Assembly: GCF_014205135.1 (NCBI RefSeq)
Contig: NZ_JACHMY010000001.1
Coordinates: forward strand, 6,696,001-6,760,000
Source of the DNA: Kribbella italica
GTDB lineage: Bacteria; Actinomycetota; Actinomycetes; Propionibacteriales; Kribbellaceae
Direction of reading: 5' to 3'
DNA: 64,000 nucleotides
The translations under genes and the position numbers were made by a program. Below the pieces are notes generated by a model that saw nothing but the letters and a program-made list of their open reading frames with translations, was not told where the DNA came from and searched no databases. This document shows, piece after piece, positions 52,735 through 60,420 of the stretch. Positions within the stretch are counted from its first letter, which is position 1. Every line of letters starts with the position of its first letter.

Positions 52735-53487
52735 ATGGATGATGCCGAACTCGCCCAACTGCTGAAGAACGACCGGTACCCGCGCTCCGCCGGGTACCCG
52801 GCCCGCTGGATGGTCGACGCGTCCATGGGCCCGAACCCGCTCTGGCAGGCCGAGGCCCTGATCGAGCACCTGCCGCTCCAGCCGGGCCAGCGTGTCCTCG
52901 ACCTGGGCTGCGGTACGGCGCTGAGCTCGATCTTCCTGGCCAAGGAGTACGGCGTGGAGGTGTGGGCAACCGACCTGTGGATCCAGCCCGACGAGAACCT
53001 CCGCCGCATCACCGAAGCCGGCGTGGACGACCAGGTTCACCCGATCCACGCCGAGGCCCACGCCCTGCCGTACGCCGAGAACTTCTTCGACGCCGTCATC
53101 AGCATCGGCGCGTACCACTACTTCGGCACCGACGACCTCTACCTCGGCTACCTCACCCGCTTCCTGAAACCCGGCGGCCGGCTGGGAATCTCCCTCCCCG
53201 GCTCGATCGACGAGCCCGAAACGCTTCCGCCGCCGCATCTGGCGTCGTACTGGAAATGGGACTTCTGCGCCTGGCACAGCCCCGCCTGGTGGCGCCACCA
53301 CTGGGAGAAGACCGGCCTGGTCACCGTCGAGCTCGCCGACCGCCTGCCCCACAGCTGGCACGACTGGCTCCAGTGGAACGACGCCTGCGACCTGGACGCC
53401 GGTACGCCGGGGCGAGAAGAGGCCCAGATGCTCCGCGCCGACAACGGCCGCACGCTGGGCCTCACCCGCGTCATCGCGCGCACCTGA
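52735..53487 (+). CDS. SAM-dependent methyltransferase
   Basis: 250 residues from ATG 52735. Class I Rossmann methyltransferase: VLDLGCGTALS (SAM-binding loop, about residues 61-71), WATDLWI, FDAVISIGAYHYFG and LKPGGRLGISLP. Substrate unknown. No binding site precedes the ATG, so it may be leaderless. The stop abuts that of the convergent flavoprotein exactly (TGATCA). Confidence 0.88.
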   Translation: MDDAELAQLLKNDRYPRSAGYPARWMVDASMGPNPLWQAEALIEHLPLQPGQRVLDLGCGTALSSIFLAKEYGVEVWATDLWIQPDENLRRITEAGVDDQVHPIHAEAHALPYAENFFDAVISIGAYHYFGTDDLYLGYLTRFLKPGGRLGISLPGSIDEPETLPPPHLASYWKWDFCAWHSPAWWRHHWEKTGLVTVELADRLPHSWHDWLQWNDACDLDAGTPGREEAQMLRADNGRTLGLTRVIART

Positions 53488-54882
53488 TCAACCGCAGCAG
53501 CCTGCCGGCTTCTCGTCGATGACGGTCAGCAGGCCGCCACTGATGCCCGTGGCAAGGCCTCGGCCCGCCGGGGGAGAGATCTCGACGGCCTGCGGCGCCG
53601 GTCCGCAGCATCCGCCGGCGGTCTCGCCGCTGCTGTCGCCGTACGCGAGGTTCGACGAGCACACACCGGTCTCCGGCAGCTCAAGCTGTACGTCGCGAGC
53701 CGCTTTCCAATCACCCGCGAGCGCCGCGACGACGGAGCGCGCCTGCTCGTACCCGGTCGCCAGCAGGAACGTCGGCGCCCGCCCGTACGACTTCGCCCCG
53801 ATCGCGTAGTACCCGGGCTCGGGATGAGCCAGCTCATCAACGCCGTGTGGCGGCACCGTCCCACATGAGTGCAGATTCGGATCGATCAACGGCGCCAGCG
53901 CCCGCGTCGACCCCATGATCGAATCCAGGTCGAGCCGAAGCTCACCAACCATGTCGTGATCAGGCCGGAAGCCCGTCGAGTTGACGACCGCGTCTGCGAC
54001 AACGCGACGCTCACCGGCTGCCAACTCGACCCGCCCGTCAGCGTTGCGGGCAGCGGCGTCGATGCGGAAGCCGCTGACGAGCTCCACCCGGCCGGACTGG
54101 ACGAGCTTCTTCAAGCGGCTCCCGAGTGCGCCGCGGGCGGGCAGTTCGTCGGCGTCGCCCCCGCCGTACGTGCGGGCCTGATCGGCACCGCGCACAACCC
54201 AAACGATCTCCGTCCCGGCGACTTCCTCAGCCAGCGCGCCCAGATCCAGGAGCGTGGTCGCGGCGGAGTGCCCAGCACCAACGACCGCCGTACGACGCCC
54301 GGCATGCTGTTCCCGATCACGTCCGAGGACGTCAGGCAGCGCGTGAACGATGCCGTCGGCAACTTCTGCCTCGCCGCGCGCCGGGATTCCGGAGCCACCG
54401 AGCACGTTCGGCCGCCGCCAGGTACCGGCCGCGTCGACCACGGCCGACGCGAGGATCTCGCCTCCGTCGGCCAGCCGGATCAAGAACGGCGCCTGCTCGC
54501 GCCCCGCTGTCCGCACGCGATCGAACCCGACCCGAGTCACCGCGACGACCTGCGCGTCGTACCGGATCCGGTCGTTCAGCTCCGGAGTCTTCGTCAACGG
54601 TTCGAGATAGGAGTCGATCAAATCGCCGCCCGTCGGCAACCTGCCGAGATCGGGCTCCACCCAGCCGGCCTGTTCCAGCAGGCGGCGGGCCGCGCTGTCG
54701 ATGTCGTAGCGCCACGGGCTGAACAGCTTCACGTGCCGCCACTCCTCGACCGCCGCCGCGACGCCCGGCCCGGACTCGAGGACCAGGAAGTCAACGCCCT
54801 GCTCGGCCAGGTGCGCGGCGGCTGCCAGCCCAACCGGCCCTGCTCCGATGACCACAACCGGCCCGGCACCGCTCTGCTCGCT
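53488..54882 (-). CDS. Arsenic-locus flavoprotein (ArsO-like)
   Basis: 464 residues from GTG 54882, which has GGGAG 8 bases upstream; ATG 54912 lies inside the operator and has none. FAD-binding VVIGAGPVGLAAAAHL at the N-terminus and a second dinucleotide fold TAVVGAGHSAATTLL near residue 195, plus FSPWRYDID, as in flavin-containing monooxygenases. The C-terminus ends with two Cys-Cys pairs (GGCCG and GCCG), plausible metalloid ligands. Divergent from arsR and co-controlled; ArsO-like proteins are found with arsenic genes in actinobacteria. Confidence 0.8.
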   Translation of the reverse strand, partial: SEQSGAGPVVVIGAGPVGLAAAAHLAEQGVDFLVLESGPGVAAAVEEWRHVKLFSPWRYDIDSAARRLLEQAGWVEPDLGRLPTGGDLIDSYLEPLTKTPELNDRIRYDAQVVAVTRVGFDRVRTAGREQAPFLIRLADGGEILASAVVDAAGTWRRPNVLGGSGIPARGEAEVADGIVHALPDVLGRDREQHAGRRTAVVGAGHSAATTLLDLGALAEEVAGTEIVWVVRGADQARTYGGGDADELPARGALGSRLKKLVQSGRVELVSGFRIDAAARNADGRVELAAGERRVVADAVVNSTGFRPDHDMVGELRLDLDSIMGSTRALAPLIDPNLHSCGTVPPHGVDELAHPEPGYYAIGAKSYGRAPTFLLATGYEQARSVVAALAGDWKAARDVQLELPETGVCSSNLAYGDSSGETAGGCCGPAPQAVEISPPAGRGLATGISGGLLTVIDEKPAGCCG

Positions 54883-54911
54883 CACGATCCGTCTCCCTGT
54901 ATCGACGTTCA

Positions 54912-54947
54912 TCTAATCAACGATCATCAGCTTGCCTGTTGATTAGA
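54912..54947. promoter_or_regulatory. ArsR operator between flavoprotein and arsR
   Basis: Perfect 10-bp inverted repeat: TCTAATCAAC (54912-54921) and GTTGATTAGA (54938-54947). ATCAA/TTGAT half-sites are typical of ArsR/SmtB repressors. It is in the 72-bp divergent region and would control both genes; the left arm covers the upstream ATG alternative start of the flavoprotein. Confidence 0.8.
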
Positions 54948-54966
54948 CAAGAGTCAAGATAGACCC

Positions 54967-55317
54967 ATGTCGAAACAAGGGCTCACTGTCCGGTCGGCCG
55001 GCACCTGCTGTACGCCGATCTCCGAGGCGGCTCTGGATCCGGCGCAGGCGGTCGAGGGTGCGGCGCTCTTCAAGGCCCTCTCCGACCCGATCCGCCTCCG
55101 CCTGATGTCGCTCATCGCGTCGAACACCGGCGAGACCTGCGTTTGCGACCTCACCGACAAGTTCGACGTGAGTGGCCCGACCATCTCCCACCACCTGAAG
55201 GTCCTCCGCGAGGCCGGCCTGGTCGACTGTGAACGCCGCGGGACCTGGGTCTACTACTGGCCGATCCCCGAAACCCTCCGGCGAATCTCGTCCTTGCTCG
55301 CGGTTCCCGCCGGCTAG
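54967..55317 (+). CDS. arsR: ArsR-family arsenic-responsive repressor
   Basis: 116 residues. Winged HTH (FKALSDPIRLRLMSLI, VSGPTISHHLKVLREAGLV). Cysteines: Cys14-Cys15 near the N-terminus and CVC at Cys58/Cys60 (ETCVCDLT). Both the N-terminal pair, as in corynebacterial ArsR, and the ELCVCDL site of E. coli-type ArsR are present, so three- or four-thiol As(III) binding is possible. Autorepression through the palindrome 20 bases upstream is likely. Confidence 0.92.
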   Translation: MSKQGLTVRSAGTCCTPISEAALDPAQAVEGAALFKALSDPIRLRLMSLIASNTGETCVCDLTDKFDVSGPTISHHLKVLREAGLVDCERRGTWVYYWPIPETLRRISSLLAVPAG

Positions 55318-55335
55318 CTTGACGGCGTGAACTAG

Positions 55336-55366
55336 CTCAGTAATCATTGAGTCAATGAACGCTGAG
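55336..55366. promoter_or_regulatory. Palindrome over the start of the HTH-phosphatase gene
   Basis: TCATTGA-G-TCAATGA (55344-55358), flanked symmetrically by CTCAG (55336-55340) and CTGAG (55362-55366). The right arm overlaps ATG 55355. It differs from the arsR operator, so it is probably recognised by the HTH of the gene it precedes. Confidence 0.6.
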
Positions 55367-56035
55367 CGATTATCTCTGACTGAGCGAGCCCGCATCCACG
55401 CCGCACTCGGCGATCCGGCGCGGCTCGCGATCGTGGACACCCTTGTCGCGGGGGACGCCGCCCCCGGCGAGCTGTCCGCCGTGCTGGACCTGCCGACCAA
55501 CCTCATCGCCCATCACCTCAAAGTGCTCGAGGACGCCGGCCTGGTCGCCCGCAGCCGCTCCGAAGGCGACCGCCGCCGGACCTACGTCCGCCTGGTCACC
55601 GAAGCGCTGGAGTCGCTGGCAACGCCCTCGCTCACAGCACCGCGCGTCGTCTTCGTCTGCACGCACAACTCGGCCCGATCCCAGCTCGCCGCCTCGATCT
55701 GGTCGCGCCGCAGCCACATCCCCGCGCTCTCTGCCGGCACTCGACCGGCGGCGGCGCCGCACCCGCGCGCCGTACGGGTCGCCCGCAAGCACGGCCTGGA
55801 TCCGTCCCACTGGAGCACCTCGCCCGTGGAGGAGGTGGTCGCCGCCGACGACCTGATGATCGCCGTGTGCGACATCGCGTACGAGCACCTCCCGGCCGCC
55901 GCCCGTCCCCGGCTGCACTGGTCGATCCCCGACCCCGCCGCGACCGACACCGACGCGGCGTTCGAGAACGCCTACGAAGAGATCGCCGACCGCGTCGATC
56001 GCTTGGTCCCGGTGCTTTCACCGGTCACCCAGTGA
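55355..56035 (+). CDS. ArsR-type HTH fused to LMW phosphatase/arsenate reductase domain
   Basis: 226 residues. Residues 1-90 form an ArsR-type winged HTH (ALGDPARLAIVDTLV, LPTNLIAHHLKVLEDAGLV). Residues about 97-226 form a low-molecular-weight phosphatase/arsenate reductase domain with the P-loop VFVCTHNSARSQ (Cys102 to Arg108) and WSIPDPAATD as the general-acid loop. It may couple arsenate reduction to repression, or use the phosphatase fold as a sensor. It lacks the second and third redox cysteines in the usual positions. Starts 38 bp after arsR. Confidence 0.85.
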   Translation: MNAERLSLTERARIHAALGDPARLAIVDTLVAGDAAPGELSAVLDLPTNLIAHHLKVLEDAGLVARSRSEGDRRRTYVRLVTEALESLATPSLTAPRVVFVCTHNSARSQLAASIWSRRSHIPALSAGTRPAAAPHPRAVRVARKHGLDPSHWSTSPVEEVVAADDLMIAVCDIAYEHLPAAARPRLHWSIPDPAATDTDAAFENAYEEIADRVDRLVPVLSPVTQ

Positions 56036-56742
56036 CTGCCCTCTGGCGGCGGGCGCTCGCCGAGGCACTCGGCACAGGTCTCCTGGTCACCGTCGTGGTC
56101 GGATCAGGAATCGCAGCGGCTTCCTTGTCCCCAGGCGACCGCGGCCTGCAACTACTCGAAAACGCCTTCGCCACCGCACTAGGCCTCGCCGTACTGATCC
56201 TCATGCTCGGCCCGGTCTCAGGCGCACACTTCAACCCCGTCGTCTCCGCCGTCGACCACTGGCTGGGCCGCCGCACCAGCACCGGCCTGCCTCTGCGAGA
56301 CCTCGCCGCCTACATCTCCGCCCAAACCATCGGTGCGATCGCCGGCGCAATCCTCGCCAACCTCATGTACGCCGAACCGGCCGTCTCCTGGTCGACCACC
56401 GACCGCAGCGGCTGGCACCTGCTGCTGGGCGAGACCGTCGCGACCGCGGGGCTCGTCGTACTGATCTTCGCTCTCGGCCGGTCCGGCCGATCAGCCGTCG
56501 TACCGGCTGCTGTCGGCGCGTACATCGGAGCGGCGTACTGGTTCACCTCGTCGACCTCGTTCGCCAACCCCGCCGTGAGCATCGGCCGCGCCTTCAGCGA
56601 CACCTTCGCCGGCATCGCGCCCGGATCCCTCCCCGGCTTCATCGCCGCCCAACTCCTCGGCGCCGCCCTCGGCATCGGCGTCCTCGCCCTCCTCTACCCC
56701 GCCAGGACCGTCACCCCACACCAAACCGGAGCCCCCAAGTGA
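56032..56742 (+). CDS. MIP/aquaporin-family channel of arsenic locus
   Basis: 236 residues from GTG 56032 (GTGA overlap). Six membrane spans and two half-helix motifs: HFNPV (NPV at 68-70) and FANPAVSIGR (NPA at 179-181, Arg186). The first motif is NPV rather than NPA. Aquaglyceroporins of this type conduct As(OH)3; an ArsC/aquaporin pair can export arsenite downhill in Sinorhizobium. No ArsB/Acr3 gene is present here. Confidence 0.88.
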   Translation: MTALWRRALAEALGTGLLVTVVVGSGIAAASLSPGDRGLQLLENAFATALGLAVLILMLGPVSGAHFNPVVSAVDHWLGRRTSTGLPLRDLAAYISAQTIGAIAGAILANLMYAEPAVSWSTTDRSGWHLLLGETVATAGLVVLIFALGRSGRSAVVPAAVGAYIGAAYWFTSSTSFANPAVSIGRAFSDTFAGIAPGSLPGFIAAQLLGAALGIGVLALLYPARTVTPHQTGAPK

Positions 56743-57140
56743 CCAAACCCGTCGTCCTCTTCGTCTGCGTCCACAACGCCGGCCGCTCCCAAATGGCCGC
56801 CGGCTGGCTCCGCCACCTCGCCGGCGAAACCGTCGAGGTCCGCTCGGCCGGCTCCGAACCCCGCGACCAGCTCAACCCTGTCGCCGTCGAAGCCATGCAA
56901 GAGGTCGGCATCGACATCACCACCGCCGTCCCGCAACTCCTGAGAACCGAAACAGTCCAGGACAGCGACGTCGTCATCACCATGGGCTGCGGCGACGCCT
57001 GCCCGATCTTCCCCGGCAAACGCTACGAGGACTGGGCTCTCACCGACCCTGCCGGCCAACCGATCGAGGTCGTCCGCCAGGTCCGCGACGACATCCGCAC
57101 CCGCATCGAGAAACTCGCCAAGGAACTGCAGACCGCCTGA
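56739..57140 (+). CDS. arsC: Arsenate reductase, thioredoxin/mycothiol-coupled type
   Basis: 133 residues from GTG 56739 (GTGA overlap). LMW-phosphatase-type ArsC: P-loop VCVHNAGRS with nucleophile Cys10 and Arg16, then GCGDACP with Cys84 and Cys88, the redox pair. It reduces As(V) to As(III), which the neighbouring channel could release. Last gene of the rightward arsenic operon. Confidence 0.92.
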   Translation: MTKPVVLFVCVHNAGRSQMAAGWLRHLAGETVEVRSAGSEPRDQLNPVAVEAMQEVGIDITTAVPQLLRTETVQDSDVVITMGCGDACPIFPGKRYEDWALTDPAGQPIEVVRQVRDDIRTRIEKLAKELQTA

Positions 57141-57142
57141 CC

Positions 57143-57223
57143 TCACCGACCCGTTCGCAGCGCCTCACGAAGGATCGGCTGCAGATTCGGGCAGTCCGGC
57201 ACTTGCAGCACCTCGAGCCTCAT
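57143..57223 (-). pseudogene. Truncated thioredoxin-fold peptide
   Basis: 26 codons: MRLEVLQVPDCPN then a short helical stretch to a TGA. The start resembles small thioredoxin-like proteins (MxLEVLxVPxCPN) found next to mercury or arsenic genes, which are normally about 80-100 residues. It lies 9 bases after the YnfA stop and continues that operon. Likely a truncated remnant. Confidence 0.35.
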
Positions 57224-57232
57224 CGAACCACC

Positions 57233-57568
57233 TCACGTACTCCGCGGCGCGTACATGATGACCGCGACCCCCACCAGACAAACCGACGCGCCGATCACGT
57301 CCCACCGATCCGGCCGGAACCCGTCGACGATCATGCCCCAAGCCAGCGAGCCCGCGACAAAGATTCCGCCGTACGCCGCCAGAATGCGCCCGAAGTTCGG
57401 ATCCGGCTGGAACGTCGCGACGAACCCATAGGCGCCCAGGGCAACGATCCCGCCGGCGATCCACAGCACACCACGATGCTCCCGCCACCCCTGCCAGATC
57501 AACCACGCCCCACCGATCTCGGCCACGGCCGCCAGCACGAACAGCGCAATCGACTTCGCGAACGTCAT
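57233..57568 (-). CDS. YnfA family (UPF0060) membrane protein
   Basis: 111 residues from ATG 57568. Four membrane spans in an SMR-like layout: LFVLAAVAEIGGAWLIWQGW, GIVALGAYGFV, AYGGIFVAGSLAWG and GASVCLVGVAVIMYAP. The family is found with metal-resistance genes but its substrate is uncertain. Third gene of the MerR operon. Confidence 0.88.
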   Translation of the reverse strand: MTFAKSIALFVLAAVAEIGGAWLIWQGWREHRGVLWIAGGIVALGAYGFVATFQPDPNFGRILAAYGGIFVAGSLAWGMIVDGFRPDRWDVIGASVCLVGVAVIMYAPRST

Positions 57569-57605
57569 GAGTGCGAAGGTACCGAACGCCCGCCGTACAG
57601 GCCTT

Positions 57606-58037
57606 TCACCGGTCCCGCCCCAGATCCGCGAACGGCAGCGGACAGGCAGGATTGTGCGCGCAGTCGACCAGTTCGTCACACCCCGCGTCGAGCGCCGCCC
57701 GCAAACTCCCTGCAATCACGTTCAAGTCAACGATCTTCGCCTCGACATCCACCAACTTCTCCCGAGCCCGCCGTTGCAACCCGGCGTCAGCCTTCCGCCC
57801 ATGACGATGCCGCCCAGCCTCCAGCAACTCCGAAATCTCCTCCAGAGTGAACCCGAGCCGCTGCGCCGCCTTGATCACCCGCAACACAGTCACCGTCGCC
57901 GGCGAGTACAACCGATGCCCACCAGGACTCCGATCCGGCTCGCTCAACAACCCGCGCCGCTCGTAGTACCGCAGAGTCTGCTGGTTAACCCCCGCAGCCT
58001 CAGCAACCTGCCCAGTCCGCAACCAACTCCCCGTCAC
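57606..58037 (-). CDS. MerR-family metal regulator
   Basis: 143 residues. HTH LRTGQVAEAAGVNQQTLRYYERRGLL at 6-31, then the long coiled helix, and a C-terminal loop with Cys120, Cys126 and Cys132 (CDELVDCAHNPACPL). Cys126 and Cys132 align with the Hg ligands Cys117 and Cys126 of MerR, but the Cys82 equivalent is missing (RHGRKADAG). It probably senses a metal other than, or less selectively than, Hg(II). Its ATG overlaps the preceding stop (ATGA). Confidence 0.85.
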   Translation of the reverse strand: MTGSWLRTGQVAEAAGVNQQTLRYYERRGLLSEPDRSPGGHRLYSPATVTVLRVIKAAQRLGFTLEEISELLEAGRHRHGRKADAGLQRRAREKLVDVEAKIVDLNVIAGSLRAALDAGCDELVDCAHNPACPLPFADLGRDR

Positions 58038-58372
58038 GCCAACACCCCCGCAGCCCGCGCCGCCAGCCCATCCAGCACGTCGACCCGCGCCACCGGAACA
58101 CTCACCCGCAGCCGTAGCTCCCCGTCGTCACCCCCACTGAACACAAACCCGAAGAACGAACAACACTCGCTCTCCCGCGCCACCAGCTCCCGAGCAACCA
58201 CCTCACAAGATGCCTTCAGCACCAGCTCCAGCTCAGTAGGCCCTTGCCGCTCCACCCCAAGCAACCCCTCAGCAAACAACCCATCGAACTCAGCAACCCG
58301 CAACGGCTGCTCAGCTGTAGGAAGCGTGCACGCCTCCGGAACCCAACTCCCGCCCAGAGCTTCACTCGTCAT
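58034..58372 (-). CDS. Small Cys-rich protein, partner of MerR
   Basis: 112 residues from ATG 58372. Conserved-looking cysteines: Cys15 (ACTLP), Cys56, and Cys70-Cys71 (ECCSFFGF). No signal peptide. The family is unnamed to me but travels with MerR-type regulators in actinobacteria. Plausible role: metal binding or delivery in the cytoplasm. First gene of the operon, immediately downstream of a MerR-type promoter; little room remains for a leader. Confidence 0.75.
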   Translation of the reverse strand: MTSEALGGSWVPEACTLPTAEQPLRVAEFDGLFAEGLLGVERQGPTELELVLKASCEVVARELVARESECCSFFGFVFSGGDDGELRLRVSVPVARVDVLDGLAARAAGVLA

Positions 58373-58379
58373 ACCTCGA

Positions 58380-58410
58380 CGGTAAACCTGTACCTGAGTA
58401 CCGAATGCAA
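58380..58410 (-). promoter_or_regulatory. MerR-type promoter with 19-bp spacer
   Basis: On the minus strand TTGCAT (-35, 58405-58410) and TTACCG (-10, 58380-58385) are separated by exactly 19 bp (58386-58404). The spacer contains GTAC-TCAG-GTAC, the dyad shape seen in MerR operators. The promoter drives the 58372-57143 operon, and the start codon is within about 10 bases of the -10, implying a leaderless or very short leader. Confidence 0.75.
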
Positions 58411-58462
58411 GCCTGACCATCACGCGGTCACCAGGTCCAGGCGGTTGGGTGGAGACAGGCTG

Positions 58463-59344
58463 TCAACCAAAGTCAGGGATGTGACCGCCACTCGTCACCG
58501 GGCTCCGCATCGGTGGGGAAGCCGGCCACACGACGTCGTCGATCGCGAGCCACGGCGCGACCGCCACCGCCGTGGGAGTGAGCCCGGTGAACGACTTGAC
58601 CTCGCGGTGAAGGTGGGACTGATCGACGTAGCCGCTCTCAGCGGCGACGTCGGCGGCCGCGTGACCCGCCGCGAGCAGGCGGGCAGCGTGATCGAACCGC
58701 ACCAGCCGGGCGGCGCGTTTGGGCGTGATACCGAGCTGAGCCCGGAAACGAGCCGACAGCCGCTTCCGGCTCCAGCCAACCTCGTGCGCAAGGCAGTCAA
58801 CCCGCGCCCGTCCCCGGCTGGCGCGCAGCTGCCGCCAGGCGAATGCGACCTCCGGGGCAACTCTTGGTCGGCTGCCCAGGCGTCGGCCGAGGAGGTCCGC
58901 CGCAATCGTGAACCGTTCGCCCCAGGACGCGGCGGTGCGCAGCCTGTCCTCGATTCGTCCGGCGTCGCGGCCCCAGACATCATCCAGGGACACCACGGCC
59001 CCGGTGAGCTCGGTCGCCGCGCCGAGCACGACAGCCGCTGCGGCGGGCTCCAGCCGGATCTGGAGGCACTCGCCCACCCGGCCGCCTGCTCGAAGAGCGC
59101 CGGGAAGGAGTCCGACCACGGCGCTGCCGCGGAGATCCCGGGCATGGCCTCGGTGGACGAGACCTTCGCCCTCACTCAAGTCGATCAACAAGGTGACGGA
59201 GGGATGCGCGACCATCGCAATGTCCATTGAGGCCGGGCCACGGTGGCGGAACCCGGCCATGCTGACCCCTGGCAGCCGATCTGACGAGAGTGGGACGGCG
59301 ATGTCCACGAGCGACCAGTCGAATGGCGCCCCTGTCGACGGCAT
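58463..59344 (-). CDS. AraC-family transcriptional regulator
   Basis: 293 residues. A beta-rich N-terminal sensory part (about 1-150) and a C-terminal AraC double HTH (about 190-285: LAHEVGWSRKRLSARFRAQLGI, VAAESGYVDQSHLHREVKSFTGLTP). Target genes unknown; the alpha/beta hydrolase gene lies 33 bp upstream in the same orientation and is a candidate partner. Confidence 0.9.
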   Translation of the reverse strand: MPSTGAPFDWSLVDIAVPLSSDRLPGVSMAGFRHRGPASMDIAMVAHPSVTLLIDLSEGEGLVHRGHARDLRGSAVVGLLPGALRAGGRVGECLQIRLEPAAAAVVLGAATELTGAVVSLDDVWGRDAGRIEDRLRTAASWGERFTIAADLLGRRLGSRPRVAPEVAFAWRQLRASRGRARVDCLAHEVGWSRKRLSARFRAQLGITPKRAARLVRFDHAARLLAAGHAAADVAAESGYVDQSHLHREVKSFTGLTPTAVAVAPWLAIDDVVWPASPPMRSPVTSGGHIPDFG

Positions 59345-59377
59345 AAGTAGAGCTTAGACCTCGTCAACAGTCGGACG

Positions 59378-60187
59378 TCAGCGCTCTCTTGCCGCAAAAT
59401 CGAGGAGCAGTTCGCTGGTCGCCTCGGGCGCTTCGAGCATGGGTAGGTGCCCGACGCCGGGCAGTTGCACGACCCGTGCGTTCGGCACCGCGTCGTACTG
59501 GTGCACCGACGACGGGTCCCAGCGAGGGTCGGCAGCGCCGAAAGCGGCCAGTACGGGCACGTCGAGGGCGGCGAGACGCTCGGGCATACTGCGCTCGGCG
59601 ATGTACTCCGTGTTCCGGCGCAGCACCGTCCTGAACGTTCGGTACGAGGTTCCCCGCATCTCGGCGACCAGGTCGTCCGGGACCTCCACTGGACGAGCAG
59701 CCGTCGCCCCGATTCCCTTGCGGATCATCGCGTCTGAACGCCTCGACCACAGAAGAGGACCGAACGGCGGCCCCAGCAGGACGCGAAGGACGAGCGGCTG
59801 CGGGAGAAGCGCGTCGGGCCTCGGGCCGGTGCTGATCAACGCGATCGACCTCACCAGGTCGGGCCGCTGTTCAGCAAGCGCGGTGGCGACATAGCCCCCA
59901 CTGGAGTGTCCGACCACGGTGACGGCACCGAGACCGAGGTGGTCCAGGTGCGCCGCCACCTGCATCGCCTGCTCGGGCACGCCGTAGGACGCCGCGGGTG
60001 GCGACTGGCCGCAGCCCGGGAGATCGACCCGGACGACGTGATGACAACCGGCGAGTGCCGGGACCATCGGGCTCCAGGAGCCCCCCGACGCGCCCGATCC
60101 GTGGATGAGCAGCAGTGGCAGAGCCTGTCGAGGTCCGTCGTGGACCACATACATTCCAGCCACGTGCTCGACTTCGTCTTCGTTCAT
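59378..60187 (-). CDS. Alpha/beta hydrolase
   Basis: 269 residues from ATG 60187. LLLIHGSGASGGSW oxyanion region near residue 24, GHSSGG nucleophile elbow with Ser near residue 89, then FGAADPRWDP (Asp) and GVGHLP (His). Substrate unknown. Its start is about 40 bases from the decayed MerR remnant, and no binding site is evident, so it may use a leaderless start. Confidence 0.85.
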   Translation of the reverse strand: MNEDEVEHVAGMYVVHDGPRQALPLLLIHGSGASGGSWSPMVPALAGCHHVVRVDLPGCGQSPPAASYGVPEQAMQVAAHLDHLGLGAVTVVGHSSGGYVATALAEQRPDLVRSIALISTGPRPDALLPQPLVLRVLLGPPFGPLLWSRRSDAMIRKGIGATAARPVEVPDDLVAEMRGTSYRTFRTVLRRNTEYIAERSMPERLAALDVPVLAAFGAADPRWDPSSVHQYDAVPNARVVQLPGVGHLPMLEAPEATSELLLDFAARER

Positions 60188-60225
60188 GCGAGTGATGATG
60201 CGTGGGGTCTCGACCACCGGTCTTG

Positions 60226-60336
60226 TACAAATGTCGTTGCGACGATCTCCCCGCGACCTCCACCAACCTCTCCCGAGCCAGCCCTGCAACCCGCAGCCGC
60301 AGCAACCTGCCCGGTCCGCAACCAGCCCCCCGTCAT
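60226..60336 (-). pseudogene. Decayed MerR copy with internal deletion
   Basis: The first 15 codons match the functional MerR at 57606-58037 (M-T-G-G-W-L-R-T-G-Q-V-A against M-T-G-S-W-L-R-T-G-Q-V-A). After an internal jump the DNA matches the later coding stretch around GGGCTCGGGAGA...TTGGTGGA (MerR codons about 86-97), then diverges. The ATGA overlap with the next remnant is kept at 60333-60336. The gene is broken. Confidence 0.75.
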
Positions 60337-60407
60337 GCCCACAACCCCGCAGTCGTCGCCGCTCGCAGCGCCAAAGCATCCAGTACGCCGACCTGCGCTT
60401 CCGGAAC
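60333..60407 (-). pseudogene. Decayed C-terminus of second Cys-rich protein
   Basis: The last 24 codons (VPEAQVGVLDALALRAATTAGL) match VPVARVDVLDGLAARAAGVL at the end of the Cys-rich protein at 58034. Upstream, the frame contains an unrelated segment with no Cys-Cys motif, so the copy is truncated and fused to other sequence. It preserves the original gene order and overlap with the MerR remnant. Confidence 0.7.
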
Positions 60408-60420
60408 ACTCTGCCCGGCA

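Noticed and set aside
57606..58410. A mercury resistance operon.
   Set aside because: Promoter and regulator resemble the mer type, but merA, merT, merP and merB are absent and one of three Hg-ligand cysteines is missing.
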